In this document: one piece after another, positions 7,051 through 15,925 of the stretch | How the letters are laid out: each line of letters begins with the position of its first letter | Position numbering within the stretch: the first letter of the stretch is position 1 | Source of the DNA: Bacteriovoracaceae bacterium | GTDB lineage: Bacteria > Bdellovibrionota > Bacteriovoracia > Bacteriovoracales > Bacteriovoracaceae | NCBI GenBank assembly: GCA_016786485.1 | Contig: JAEUWD010000043.1 | Location: 1 to 33,170, forward strand | Length of the DNA stretch: 33,170 nt | Direction of reading: 5' to 3' | Position numbers and translations under genes: made by a program | The notes under the pieces: generated by a model | Database searches by the model: none | Told to the model about the DNA's origin: nothing | The model's input: the letters and a program-made list of their open reading frames with translations, nothing else

Positions 7051-8367
7051 ATGAAAATGTTTATTCATTTGCCTATCGTTTTAGTTCTGTCAGTTCTTGC
7101 AGTTTCTTGTAACGCCTTAAAAGAAGCCGGTGAGAACGCTGAAAAATCGGCTCAGAACTCTGGCCGTGCCGCAGGAACCGGTGAATCACTTCACTATGGT
7201 GCTCAAAGTAAAGAATCAGACGCAAGTTTTTCTGAATACGAAAATAAAATGATCAATGCTGATGAGATGGCCCAGAAAACTCGTTACGCTGCTTCCATGA
7301 TCAAATCTCTTACTTATCAAACTATTTATAAATTAGATGCCATGAAATTCATGACAGATGAACAATTTGAAGCTTATTACGATCTGAAATTAACTGAGGA
7401 CGTGAATAAGGTTTGGCGTGTTATTAACGAAAATCGTCCAAGTTCAGGTAAATTTGAAATTTCGAAAATGAAAGGAAAGGATGGGAATATTAAGGCCATT
7501 GCCCTTGCGCTTCATGAAATAAATCCTCTCTGCGAAGTGGTCGCGGGTCCAAAAATTGGCCGTCAGTGTAGCATGCTTGAAATTATCAAAGATGCTTACC
7601 GTGCGAAATATGTTGAAGGTAAAAGTGTTGAAGAATTAAAAGATTACCAAAAAGTTATTACACGAAACGAAAAAGAATTTATCTATATTCTTGATTTACG
7701 TGTGAAGTTCTTACCAATGGTTGCGATTAAACAAATCTCAAATCTTGATGATGGTCTTTTTACAAAAGTTTCGATGCTCTTAAGTAGCTGGACCCCAAAT
7801 TTTTTAGCTGACGAAGAGTATAACAATGAAGCAGCGGATTCACTGGGGAAACTAGAGGAGCTTTTAGAGATGAAAGCGACTTATGAGTCTGACTATCGTG
7901 CAGCAGAAGCTTCTGGTGATGTTAAGAAATCAGAAAAAGCTAAAAAAGAAATCGCTAAGATTGATAATATGATTAAAAATCGTGAAGCTAAAAACGCGAA
8001 GAATTTAGAAAAAGCTTTAAGCAAGCTTGAAAGCAGTGAAGCAAGTAGTTATGAAAAACCATTAATTCATGACGGGGATTTAGATTTCTATCGAAAAATT
8101 ATGGAAAAAGTTATTGCTGATCGTGATTTCTTAAGAAGTATCGTGCGAGTTTCAGGTGTTGGTGCATACCAAAAAGCTGTTCCTTTACGATTTGCTGAGC
8201 AATCTCCACTTGTTTTAAGATTCCTTAAGAATCTTGATACTTCAGAGTTAGAAAAAATGAGTGAATCTGAATTGGAGAGTAGAGGTTATAGCACGGAAGA
8301 GCGTGAAGCTTTTATCAATTCGTTAAACAATATTTTAAATAATAATAAATATAAATTTTCGAATTAA
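7051..8367 (+). CDS. Coiled-coil lipoprotein of unknown function
   Basis: This 438-residue protein begins with a lipoprotein signal peptide ending in LAVSC, with Cys20 as the lipidated residue and Asn at +2. The mature protein is highly charged and mostly helical. A Lys/Glu/Ala-rich stretch around residues 270-330 (for example SEKAKKEIAKIDNMIKNREA) predicts a coiled coil. Cysteines in NPLCEVV and GRQCSML could form a disulfide. I recognise no family. TAGGGAG with about 8 nt spacing supports ATG 7051. The gene runs convergently into the receiver-domain gene, and the two stop codons share a TTAA at 8364-8367. It may be a periplasmic structural or envelope-stress protein, which is a guess. Confidence 0.75.
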   Translation: MKMFIHLPIVLVLSVLAVSCNALKEAGENAEKSAQNSGRAAGTGESLHYGAQSKESDASFSEYENKMINADEMAQKTRYAASMIKSLTYQTIYKLDAMKFMTDEQFEAYYDLKLTEDVNKVWRVINENRPSSGKFEISKMKGKDGNIKAIALALHEINPLCEVVAGPKIGRQCSMLEIIKDAYRAKYVEGKSVEELKDYQKVITRNEKEFIYILDLRVKFLPMVAIKQISNLDDGLFTKVSMLLSSWTPNFLADEEYNNEAADSLGKLEELLEMKATYESDYRAAEASGDVKKSEKAKKEIAKIDNMIKNREAKNAKNLEKALSKLESSEASSYEKPLIHDGDLDFYRKIMEKVIADRDFLRSIVRVSGVGAYQKAVPLRFAEQSPLVLRFLKNLDTSELEKMSESELESRGYSTEEREAFINSLNNILNNNKYKFSN

Positions 8368-9155
8368 GGTTTTTCCTGGTCACCTTTCATTATACTGAGA
8401 AGGGCCTTGGTTTTATCGTGGACGACAAAGAGATCATTTTCGATTTCAAGTAGGATGTCTTTGTATTGTTCAGGCACTTTTAGTTCAAATTCACGTGTGA
8501 ATTGATCTGAGTCATCGACTAACTTCATATCACCAATAATCGTATAATGCTTAATAACGCCATTAATACTTGATTCAAATTTAATCTGGCGAGCGTAGGC
8601 TTCGATTTTCTCTAAGGAGCTACTTGATATTGTCACCGTGAGTTCTTCTGGGTTTATATTCAAAATGCTGGCTTCTATCATCGTATTAGTGGCCTTGAGT
8701 AGCATCTGAGCCTTGATTTTGCAGAAAGCTCCTAGAATCATTGCAGGGTCTTCTCTGACGTATGCTTTATATGATTCATCCATCGTTTTAGGTCTATCAT
8801 CGATTTCAGTGGTGCTACTGCCACCCAAAACACTAGAAGTTTTTTGTTTTTCAATATTTTCTATGTCTGTATAAAAATCACTTAACATGATTAGTTTATC
8901 ATCCGAATCTAACAGTTTTTTTACTTTCATTTTTTTTAAGAAATTTTGTGCAACTTCATTGGTTAATCGATAATCGCAAATCACATAATCAATGGAAGCT
9001 TTCATCGCAAGCGTAAACGCGTCTTCAAAATCAGTTGCGACAAATACTTTTTTAGCTCCTTGGATGAGTAGAAAACTACGGGCCTTGTCACGTTTTTCAA
9101 CATCCGGCTCGACTAGCAAAATTGTATTTTTATTAATTTTTCTTTGTAGTGACAT
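8364..9155 (-). CDS. Degenerate receiver-domain protein with a novel C-terminal domain
   Basis: This 263-residue cytoplasmic protein starts with a response-regulator receiver fold: strand TILLVEPD (residues 11-18), then IDYVICDYRL with the phosphoacceptor position Asp61, then LIMLSDFY with Ser92 at the usual Thr/Ser site. The acidic pair is E16/D18. The conserved Lys-Pro is not present; the equivalent place reads AYVREDP after a Ser/Thr-rich insert (108-120). Phosphorylation chemistry is therefore probably altered. Residues about 140-263 form an unknown alpha/beta domain with no HTH, GGDEF or enzyme motif. The start codon follows the upstream gene's stop directly (TAA then ATG) and AGGAG lies within that gene, so it is translationally coupled to the trans-envelope FecR protein. 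It is probably that protein's cytoplasmic partner (inferred). Confidence 0.75.
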   Translation of the reverse strand: MSLQRKINKNTILLVEPDVEKRDKARSFLLIQGAKKVFVATDFEDAFTLAMKASIDYVICDYRLTNEVAQNFLKKMKVKKLLDSDDKLIMLSDFYTDIENIEKQKTSSVLGGSSTTEIDDRPKTMDESYKAYVREDPAMILGAFCKIKAQMLLKATNTMIEASILNINPEELTVTISSSSLEKIEAYARQIKFESSINGVIKHYTIIGDMKLVDDSDQFTREFELKVPEQYKDILLEIENDLFVVHDKTKALLSIMKGDQEKP

Positions 9156-12100
9156 TTAGAAACCTGCTCCTACTGAGAAGTTCAAACTAAACTCAGAAAT
9201 TTTAGAACTCTCTTCCGTGGTTAAACTATCATTGAAAGCGTAACCTAAATTGGTAAGTGAGTATTTCATTTTTATCCCTAACCAATAAATCTGTTTATAG
9301 AACCTACGCTCATACCAACCACCATAAGACATACCGTCTTCTGAGTTTGTGACATTTTTTAAAAATTCCAATCCGATGATATCATACAAGTTGCCTTGTC
9401 GATTCCAGCGAAAAGAAATGTCGTGCATATAATAGACATGACTTGTTCGTTCTGTCAGATAATTTGCACCGCTTAAAATGGGATATGAAAAGCGATTAAG
9501 CGCAGGGCCAAAATTCATGAAAAGGCTGGTGCGATTGGTAATAGTGGTGCGGTAGTTAAAAAAGAAACGCGCCACTTCATTGTTAAATTTAAATTCACCG
9601 TGAGCATCGTTAGTAGCATCGTAAAAAACAAAATTACCGTCATTACGGCGATAAGAAAGCCCGTAACCAAAATTTCCTGCTAGAAACTTCGGCCAGTGCG
9701 TGTAGGCGAGGGAAACATTGAGAGCACTACCTTTAGCTTCACCTTCAACAATGCTAGCGTTAGTGGAGGTAAAATCATTTTTAAATGTATTAGTACTAGC
9801 ACCCATGGTTAATTCAATTTCGTATTGATAACCCTTATTAAGTGTAAATTGATAAATTTTACTCGGAACCCCGTGTCCTTTAGCGGGTAATTCTTTAACT
9901 GCTGTGACATTTTCATCTTTTGGAAAATCAAAAGAAGTTACGAGCTGATAGTAATAATTCTTTTTATTTTTTAATTTCAAAACGGCGCGGTTATTCGATG
10001 CTAAATAGACTTGTCGTCCATATTTGAAATTTTCGTCTTCAGCAATAATAATGTAATAACTGAGCGCATCTTCATTTGCTGTCCATTGGAAATAAACATC
10101 GACATCTTGGTTCTGACCTAGGAAGGTATTTTTCGAAGGGTAAATAGGAGTCGGTGGTGGTAAATTCTCATTCGAGAGTATATTAAACTCATAAGTCTCT
10201 GACCACTTGGTTTTTGAATATTTATTAGAACCCCTCACGCGCCAGTAAAAGGTTTTTAAATATGAGGGAGCGGCCACATATCCGTATTGATTTTTTAAGA
10301 CTTTGGTTTCAAATTTAATTTCATCAAAATCATCGTCATGGGAAACTTGTAATTCATATTCATCGACATAATTAATGGAATCCCAATTCATCATAATGGC
10401 GGGCTTAATATCTTCGGTATATTTGTAACGCCTTTTATTTTCAAAACTATGCACTTTAGGTTTTAAATCATCAATAATTGGCTTGATAATCACTTCGGCT
10501 GGTTCAGAGTAGTGACTTGCGATACGGCCCATTTTATCAATCGCTCGTACGCGCCAGTAAAAATTTTTATTAATAAAAAGCTCCAACTCGATCTCATCCT
10601 TTTCTGATTTTAATTTATTAGCATGTTGGAACTGGAGATTATCCGCCAGTTCGATCTGATATGTTTTGGCATACTTGCTTGGTTTCCAACTAAGCGTAAT
10701 ATATTCCGATAAAGTTTTTTTATTTTCTTCATTGAGCTCGACTTCATAGTTGCGCGAAGTATCTGCTACAGGTGTTGCAAAAAAAAGTTTTATACTACCA
10801 GGTTCACTGGCGACACCTTCCATGCCTTTTTTATCAATAGCACGAACACGCCAATAATATGTCCCAACTGAATCGTGTTCCCAAACAAATTTAGTGTCTT
10901 CAATAACCATGTCGACAATGTTCTTGTTAAATTTTTTATCCGGGCCAATTTCTAATCGATATTTTCGTGCACGTTCAACCGTCTCCCACTCAAGCGTAAC
11001 TTCCGTTGTCGCATCAGCACCGTAAGCACTAGGTAAAATCAAATCCAAAAAAAAATTGATAAACTTATTGAAAGTAAACTTCTGCTCAAGCTTATCATTT
11101 TTTAGCTTCGGTGGAGCAGGCGGGGGTGGGTCATCCACTTTGAATGGAATGGCTTCAGTATACTCATTAATAACACCTTTCAGGTTAATGCCTCGAACGC
11201 GCCAATAAAAAGTTTTCTTCTCGTCGGTTTCCCATTCGAAAGTGTGATTTTTCGTTAACTGGAGCAGGACTAGTTCTTCTTGCTTAAAAACTTTATTGGC
11301 CGAAATCTCGATTTGATAATCGGTGAAGGTCGGATTATTTTCCCATTCAAATTTCACTTTAACGGTATTATCAAAAAGCTTAAAGATTTCATTTTTCTGT
11401 GGCTGTAATAATTTAATGGTTTCATCACTCTTTTTTAAGAGGATTCGAAATTTCCCAATCTGTGACCATGTTCGTTCTTTACCCTTGCGGTCGTCTAGTT
11501 TTATCCGCCAGTGATATTCACCTGGGGCCAGGGCATGATTAATAAATGTTTGTGGAACTTTTTCCTGAACCACGATATCGGTGAACTTTTTATCGTGGGC
11601 CAACTCAAAGTCGAAACCACTATCTTTAATATTAAAGACCCATTTAAAGTTAATATCAAAAGACGCTTTTGATAAATCTTCTATGTAGTCAAAAAGATAA
11701 GGGTAATATAAGTCTGTATTACCTTCAGGTAAAATCAGTTGTGGCGGTTCTTCTAAGATAACACTGAACTTGTGTGAAATACTTTCACCAACAATGATAT
11801 TGTTTTTGATAACTTTAATTTTCCAAAAGTAGTTTCCTGACTTTTTAGGTCGTGGTGTTTCAAATTCCGTTTTTGTTGTTTTGTAGCTGAAATACATTTC
11901 TTTAAAATAACGATCGCTAGCGAATTCAAAAAGATAAGAGTCGGCTTCCACTAATGGTGTCCAGTTGTATTGAATTTTTTCTTTTGGTGAAAGAATAATT
12001 TCGTCATTGATAGAAGGTGAGCTGAGTTTTACGGTGTGCTTACTGACGTTACCAATATTATTGCCAGACATCTCAACTGTTTGGTTTTGACCTACGTTTT

Positions 12101-12674
12101 GAGAACCATCAGCAGTATTAAAATTCGCGTTACCTGAAAGAACGTCAACTTTGGCAGCTTGACCATCTTTCATATTTAAATTAATTTCCGCGCCTTCTTC
12201 TGAGCTTAACTCGAAATCATCATTCCCAACCGTTTTAAGTTTTACGTTTTTACCAAGTTTTCCAGAAATTCCGCCGCTGGCGATATCGATACTGGCATTA
12301 GCATCTTTTTTGCTGATAACAACCATACTGTCAGGTTCGATTGTGAAAGTGGAACCGTCATCAAATTTCACCACAACCGAAGAATTTTTCCCGGTGAAGA
12401 TGGTTTCATTTTCAGTCACTCTTTGTTCACTACTGGCGGGAATCCAGACTAAGTCAGAAGGTAATTTCTTTCTAACGTCGTTTTCTGGATCATAAAGGGT
12501 AGCTACCGGGTTTTCTTGTTGCTGGCGTTTCTTGGCCATAATGTTTTGGAATAAAATCTTGTCGTCTAAAATGAGGAGACCCGAAACAAAAAGGAAAAAA
12601 GCTGCCACCGAGATAACAATGTTATCAACTTTTTTTTCTGGATCTTGAAAATCTAAAAAGCTTAACTTAATCAC
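9156..12674 (-). CDS. FecR-domain protein with inner-membrane anchor, Ig-like modules and predicted outer-membrane barrel
   Basis: This is a 1172-residue protein. A charged N-terminus precedes one uncleaved-looking TM helix (about 18-37). Residues about 75-205 form a FecR-type beta domain (VTENETIFTG; VVVKFDDGSTFTIEPDS). Seven Ig/Fn3-like modules follow at about 232-945, most ending in a repeated motif: YFWKIKV, YHWRIKL, FYWRVRG, YYWRVRA, FYWRVRA, FYWRVRG and YYYQLVT. Residues 516-522 form a proline-rich linker. The last 220 residues show amphipathic strands and finish SLNFSVGAGF, with a terminal Phe as in outer-membrane barrels. If both ends are as predicted it spans the whole envelope. The start is GTG 12674 with GAAGAAG upstream; no in-frame ATG is available. 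It is divergent from the histidine kinase and in operon with the receiver protein. Confidence 0.82.
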   Translation of the reverse strand: MIKLSFLDFQDPEKKVDNIVISVAAFFLFVSGLLILDDKILFQNIMAKKRQQQENPVATLYDPENDVRKKLPSDLVWIPASSEQRVTENETIFTGKNSSVVVKFDDGSTFTIEPDSMVVISKKDANASIDIASGGISGKLGKNVKLKTVGNDDFELSSEEGAEINLNMKDGQAAKVDVLSGNANFNTADGSQNVGQNQTVEMSGNNIGNVSKHTVKLSSPSINDEIILSPKEKIQYNWTPLVEADSYLFEFASDRYFKEMYFSYKTTKTEFETPRPKKSGNYFWKIKVIKNNIIVGESISHKFSVILEEPPQLILPEGNTDLYYPYLFDYIEDLSKASFDINFKWVFNIKDSGFDFELAHDKKFTDIVVQEKVPQTFINHALAPGEYHWRIKLDDRKGKERTWSQIGKFRILLKKSDETIKLLQPQKNEIFKLFDNTVKVKFEWENNPTFTDYQIEISANKVFKQEELVLLQLTKNHTFEWETDEKKTFYWRVRGINLKGVINEYTEAIPFKVDDPPPPAPPKLKNDKLEQKFTFNKFINFFLDLILPSAYGADATTEVTLEWETVERARKYRLEIGPDKKFNKNIVDMVIEDTKFVWEHDSVGTYYWRVRAIDKKGMEGVASEPGSIKLFFATPVADTSRNYEVELNEENKKTLSEYITLSWKPSKYAKTYQIELADNLQFQHANKLKSEKDEIELELFINKNFYWRVRAIDKMGRIASHYSEPAEVIIKPIIDDLKPKVHSFENKRRYKYTEDIKPAIMMNWDSINYVDEYELQVSHDDDFDEIKFETKVLKNQYGYVAAPSYLKTFYWRVRGSNKYSKTKWSETYEFNILSNENLPPPTPIYPSKNTFLGQNQDVDVYFQWTANEDALSYYIIIAEDENFKYGRQVYLASNNRAVLKLKNKKNYYYQLVTSFDFPKDENVTAVKELPAKGHGVPSKIYQFTLNKGYQYEIELTMGASTNTFKNDFTSTNASIVEGEAKGSALNVSLAYTHWPKFLAGNFGYGLSYRRNDGNFVFYDATNDAHGEFKFNNEVARFFFNYRTTITNRTSLFMNFGPALNRFSYPILSGANYLTERTSHVYYMHDISFRWNRQGNLYDIIGLEFLKNVTNSEDGMSYGGWYERRFYKQIYWLGIKMKYSLTNLGYAFNDSLTTEESSKISEFSLNFSVGAGF

Positions 12675-12714
12675 TCAACTTCTTCATGCCTTTTATGCCT
12701 AGTATTACGAATGT

Positions 12715-12742
12715 TTGTCACACTCTATAATTATATTATGTA
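12715..12742 (+). promoter_or_regulatory. Possible promoter for the histidine kinase gene
   Basis: TTGTCA (12715-12720) and TATGTA (12737-12742) are separated by 16 nt, in the 121-nt spacer between the FecR gene and the kinase gene. The -10 match is weak and several other AT-rich hexamers are present, so the exact site is uncertain. Confidence 0.3.
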
Positions 12743-12795
12743 TTTGGACATTTACTAGATGAGGAGAGAATTTCATCCCAAGAGAAGAATGAGTA

Positions 12796-15378
12796 ATGTT
12801 TAAAAAAGTTTCGCTAAAATACAAATTACTTCTGTTACTGGTGGCCGCACCAGTATTCACACTACTTAGCTATCTTTTGATGGCGACGGATATTTTTGAA
12901 GAAGATAAGCTTGCTTATATTTACAGTTCCAATCTTACCAATGTAAAAACACTCTCAACTCAATTGAGAAGTGATTTGGAAATTGTTGATAAAACCAAGG
13001 ACGTTATTCTTACTGGTTTCAATACAGAAGTAGAATCATTTGATGTTATTTCGCAAAACACTTTCGATGATGAAAATTCCATTCTTCTTATACAGGTTTA
13101 TGCTAATAAAGGCTTAGCTGATTTAAATCTCGCAGCTGAATTAAAGCAACCCAATTTAAAAGATGAAATTCTCAATTTCGTTGACGCGAATATTAAAACA
13201 GCATTGTCGGAAGTTATTAATAACCAACAAATTGTAAAAGTAGTCAATTCGACTGAAGGTATCTTTTCGTCATTTTCACTCTTGAAAACGCGTCAAGGTA
13301 AAGGCTACTTAGTCGCCACGGTTTTCAAATCAAACCTGATTTTAGAAGCCTTTTATGGTGATAGTCTCTTTAGTAATTATCTCCTGGGTAATGATGGCAA
13401 AATCATTATGGGTAAATCGGAAATTTGGGGGGAAAGTATCTATAACTTCAATTCACTTTCATTCTATAAAAAAATACTGGAAAACAAATTTGATCAGGGA
13501 ACTTTAGAAGCACGAGAATTTGAAAAACCGGAGTTATTAGTTGCATTCACTCGCTTGCCAGATTTAGGCTATACTATTGTCACCGTCCTTGAAAAAGAAT
13601 TTGCACTCCGTGCGTTGTACACCTTAATTATTAAATCTCTCATATTCTTAGTCTTTATTGTTTCTCTCTCTATTATATTAAGTGTTATCGCTTCCAATAA
13701 ATTAACTTCCACGCTTCGCAAACTTTTACTAGGGTCAGAAGAAATTGGTAAAGGGAATTTCGGAGTGCGAATCCAAATTGACTCAGGTGATGAGATCGGG
13801 CGTTTAGGTGAGTCGTTCAACTTGATGGCGACTAAAATTTCTAAACTTTTAACAGAATTAAAGGAATACAGCGAAACCTTAGAATTAAAGGTTCAAGAAA
13901 GAACTGCAGAATTAAATCGTGCTTTGAAGTTACAGGAAGCGATGGTTGATAGTTTAGGTCAAGGATTTTTTATTTTTAATGAGAGTGGTGAGATTCTCCC
14001 CGTTTATTCCAAGGCCAGCGAAAGAATTTTTAACACAACTCCCAGTGGGAAATTTATTGGTGATCTTTTAAATGTTCCTGAAGGTGAAAAAAACTCTTTC
14101 AAAGATTTTTGTCGCAGTATGATCAATGAAGATTTACCATTCCAAGATTTGGCGATTATGGCACCCAACCGCGTAAACCGCGAAGATCGTTCAATCTTTG
14201 TCGAATACAATCCAATTCGCGATGAGAGTTCGAAAATTAGCGGCGTCGTTGTAGTTGCGACGGATAAAACAGAAGAAGTAAAGGCCTTAAAAGAAGCAGA
14301 AAAAGAAAGGAAGTTCGTGGAAATGATTGTTAAGATGATGAGTAATAAAGGACAATTCTTAAAATTTCTGCAAGAAACAAAAAAATATTTAAAAGAAACC
14401 AAGGACTTCGTTTTAAGTGGCGAAGAACCAAAAAGTGGTGAGTTGCGTGAAGACGTTCTCTTTAGAGGAATGCATACACTGAAAGGAAATTCTGGTCTTT
14501 TCCATATGATCGAGGTGCATAAATATGCTCACGAAATTGAAAACCATATTACAGACATTAAAAATTCCCCGGTACCACAAAAAGCCAAAAAGTATGAAAC
14601 ACTTATTATCATGTTAGAAAACATGGAGGATATTTTTAAGAATTTTGTCAGCGCCAATAAAAAAGTGCTTGGTATTAAGTCTTGGAATAACTTTGAAAAA
14701 GCTTTTGAGGTTTCGGTTGATAAACTCCAAACATTCTTAGATAAAATGAAAACCCATAACGTTCACGATGAATTACTCGATAATTTTATGGATACTATTT
14801 ATTCTGAAGCAACTTACAACTTCTTAGCTCAGTATGAAGAATTAACCGAGGAAGTTGCAACTAAGCTTGGTAAAGAAATTAATCCATTACAAATTTTCGG
14901 AGGAGAAATCCGTTTGAATGGTAAAGTTTACGATGAACTATTCTCAAGTTTAGTTCATGCCGTTCGAAACGCGATTGATCACGGGATTGAAAAACCGGAT
15001 GTTCGGGAAGAGCGAGGCAAGCCGCGCAAAGGAACTATTCAATTCTTTGTGGAAAAAATTCAATCTGATAGTGGTACGATGCTGCAAATTATCATGCAAG
15101 ATGATGGGGGCGGGGTTGACCCAGAAAGAATTCGCAAAAAACTTACTAATGATGGTAAAGCAGATGTTATTCAAGGCATGGATGATCAAGAAGTCATCCA
15201 GCAAATCTTTGCGCCAGGCTTTTCAACTAATACAGAAGTTACTGATTTGTCAGGTCGTGGCGTTGGAATGGATGCGATCATGAACGTTTGCAAGAGTTTA
15301 AATGGAACAATTTGGGTGGAATCTGAAGTAAAAAAAGGGACCAAATTCATCATTCAAGTCCCTTTCCGTCGTCAATAA
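12796..15378 (+). CDS. CheA-like Hpt/HATPase sensor kinase with HAMP and PAS domains
   Basis: This 860-residue inner-membrane kinase has TM1 at about 9-30, a periplasmic sensor of about 240 residues (CACHE-like length), and TM2 at about 272-299. A HAMP domain follows at about 300-352 (GNFGVRIQIDSGDEIGRLG), then a coiled coil (353-380) and a PAS-like domain (about 381-495). A Hpt domain is at about 505-620 with phospho-accepting His560 in MHTLKGNSG. The HATPase domain has N-box HAVRNAIDHG (721-730), G1 DDGGGVD (769-775) and G2 GRGVGM (820-825). It ends right after the HATPase, so it lacks the CheA dimerisation (P3) and CheW-like (P5) domains and would not join a chemoreceptor array in the usual way. 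The CheY-like protein encoded just downstream on the other strand is the obvious phosphate acceptor (inferred). AGAGAAG supports ATG 12796. Confidence 0.9.
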   Translation: MFKKVSLKYKLLLLLVAAPVFTLLSYLLMATDIFEEDKLAYIYSSNLTNVKTLSTQLRSDLEIVDKTKDVILTGFNTEVESFDVISQNTFDDENSILLIQVYANKGLADLNLAAELKQPNLKDEILNFVDANIKTALSEVINNQQIVKVVNSTEGIFSSFSLLKTRQGKGYLVATVFKSNLILEAFYGDSLFSNYLLGNDGKIIMGKSEIWGESIYNFNSLSFYKKILENKFDQGTLEAREFEKPELLVAFTRLPDLGYTIVTVLEKEFALRALYTLIIKSLIFLVFIVSLSIILSVIASNKLTSTLRKLLLGSEEIGKGNFGVRIQIDSGDEIGRLGESFNLMATKISKLLTELKEYSETLELKVQERTAELNRALKLQEAMVDSLGQGFFIFNESGEILPVYSKASERIFNTTPSGKFIGDLLNVPEGEKNSFKDFCRSMINEDLPFQDLAIMAPNRVNREDRSIFVEYNPIRDESSKISGVVVVATDKTEEVKALKEAEKERKFVEMIVKMMSNKGQFLKFLQETKKYLKETKDFVLSGEEPKSGELREDVLFRGMHTLKGNSGLFHMIEVHKYAHEIENHITDIKNSPVPQKAKKYETLIIMLENMEDIFKNFVSANKKVLGIKSWNNFEKAFEVSVDKLQTFLDKMKTHNVHDELLDNFMDTIYSEATYNFLAQYEELTEEVATKLGKEINPLQIFGGEIRLNGKVYDELFSSLVHAVRNAIDHGIEKPDVREERGKPRKGTIQFFVEKIQSDSGTMLQIIMQDDGGGVDPERIRKKLTNDGKADVIQGMDDQEVIQQIFAPGFSTNTEVTDLSGRGVGMDAIMNVCKSLNGTIWVESEVKKGTKFIIQVPFRRQ

Positions 15379-15390
15379 ATCAATTAAAAA

Positions 15391-15795
15391 TTACTTATTA
15401 TGCTTATCCCAGCAGAAAACGATCTTCTCTGCTAAGCTTTGCTTTGTCCATGGTTTCAAAAGATAGTTTGAAGCACCTGATTGAACCGCTGAAACAACTG
15501 TATTGCGATCATTTTCGCTGGTTAAAAGTAGGAATGGGACATTTTTGAAAGCCGCTTCTGCACGTGCTAATTTCAAAAACTCGATACCATTTGTTCCTGG
15601 CATCATCAGATCGCTGATAATAAACTTAATATCAGCCGCTTTATCTTTAAGAACTTTAAAGGCAGCCTCTCCGTTTTCAGCTTCATAAATCTGACCTGTG
15701 AAACCAAGGCCTCTAAGATCTTTGATCAAATTTGCTCTCATTGTTGCATCGTCTTCGGCACATAAAAAACCTGAATTTTCCGCCATTTTTCCCAT
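15391..15795 (-). CDS. CheY-like single-domain response regulator
   Basis: This 134-residue protein is a stand-alone receiver domain with all catalytic residues. The acidic cluster is E14-D15-D16 (CAEDD), the phosphoacceptor is Asp62 in FIISDLMMPG, the switch site is Thr92 in LLLTSEND, and the conserved Lys is Lys114 in YLLKPW. There is no output domain, so it signals by protein contact or relays phosphate. A strong Shine-Dalgarno AGAGGTGAT precedes the ATG at 15795. It converges on the Hpt/HATPase kinase gene with only 12 nt between stop codons, which suggests it is that kinase's partner (inferred from position). It is divergent from the FHA-like membrane protein gene. Confidence 0.92.
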   Translation of the reverse strand: MGKMAENSGFLCAEDDATMRANLIKDLRGLGFTGQIYEAENGEAAFKVLKDKAADIKFIISDLMMPGTNGIEFLKLARAEAAFKNVPFLLLTSENDRNTVVSAVQSGASNYLLKPWTKQSLAEKIVFCWDKHNK

Positions 15796-15876
15796 ATATC
15801 ACCTCTTGTCTTGTTGGATTTTACTTAAAGCCTTATCATAATATAACGATGTTAAAAAAAAAACCACCAGCTTGAG

Positions 15877-15906
15877 TTGGAAATTAATCAAAAACTCATT
15901 TAAAAT
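15877..15906 (+). promoter_or_regulatory. Possible promoter for the FHA-like gene
   Basis: TTGGAA (15877-15882) and TAAAAT (15901-15906) are separated by 18 nt in the 130-nt divergent spacer. The start codon would be about 13 nt after the predicted transcription start, and TAGGAG (15913-15918) would lie at the very 5' end. The spacer is AT-rich, so the confidence is low. Confidence 0.3.
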
Positions 15907-15925
15907 ATTTGGTAGGAGATAATTT

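Noticed and set aside
12667-12687. Mini-frame ATG AAG AAG TTG AGT GAT TAA overlapping the GTG start of the FecR gene
   Set aside because: It has six codons only. It may affect translation of the FecR gene but there is no supporting evidence; similar short frames occur by chance in AT-rich DNA.
12789-12803. Four-codon frame (ATG AGT AAT GTT TAA) overlapping the kinase start
   Set aside because: It is too short to judge and is probably chance in AT-rich sequence.
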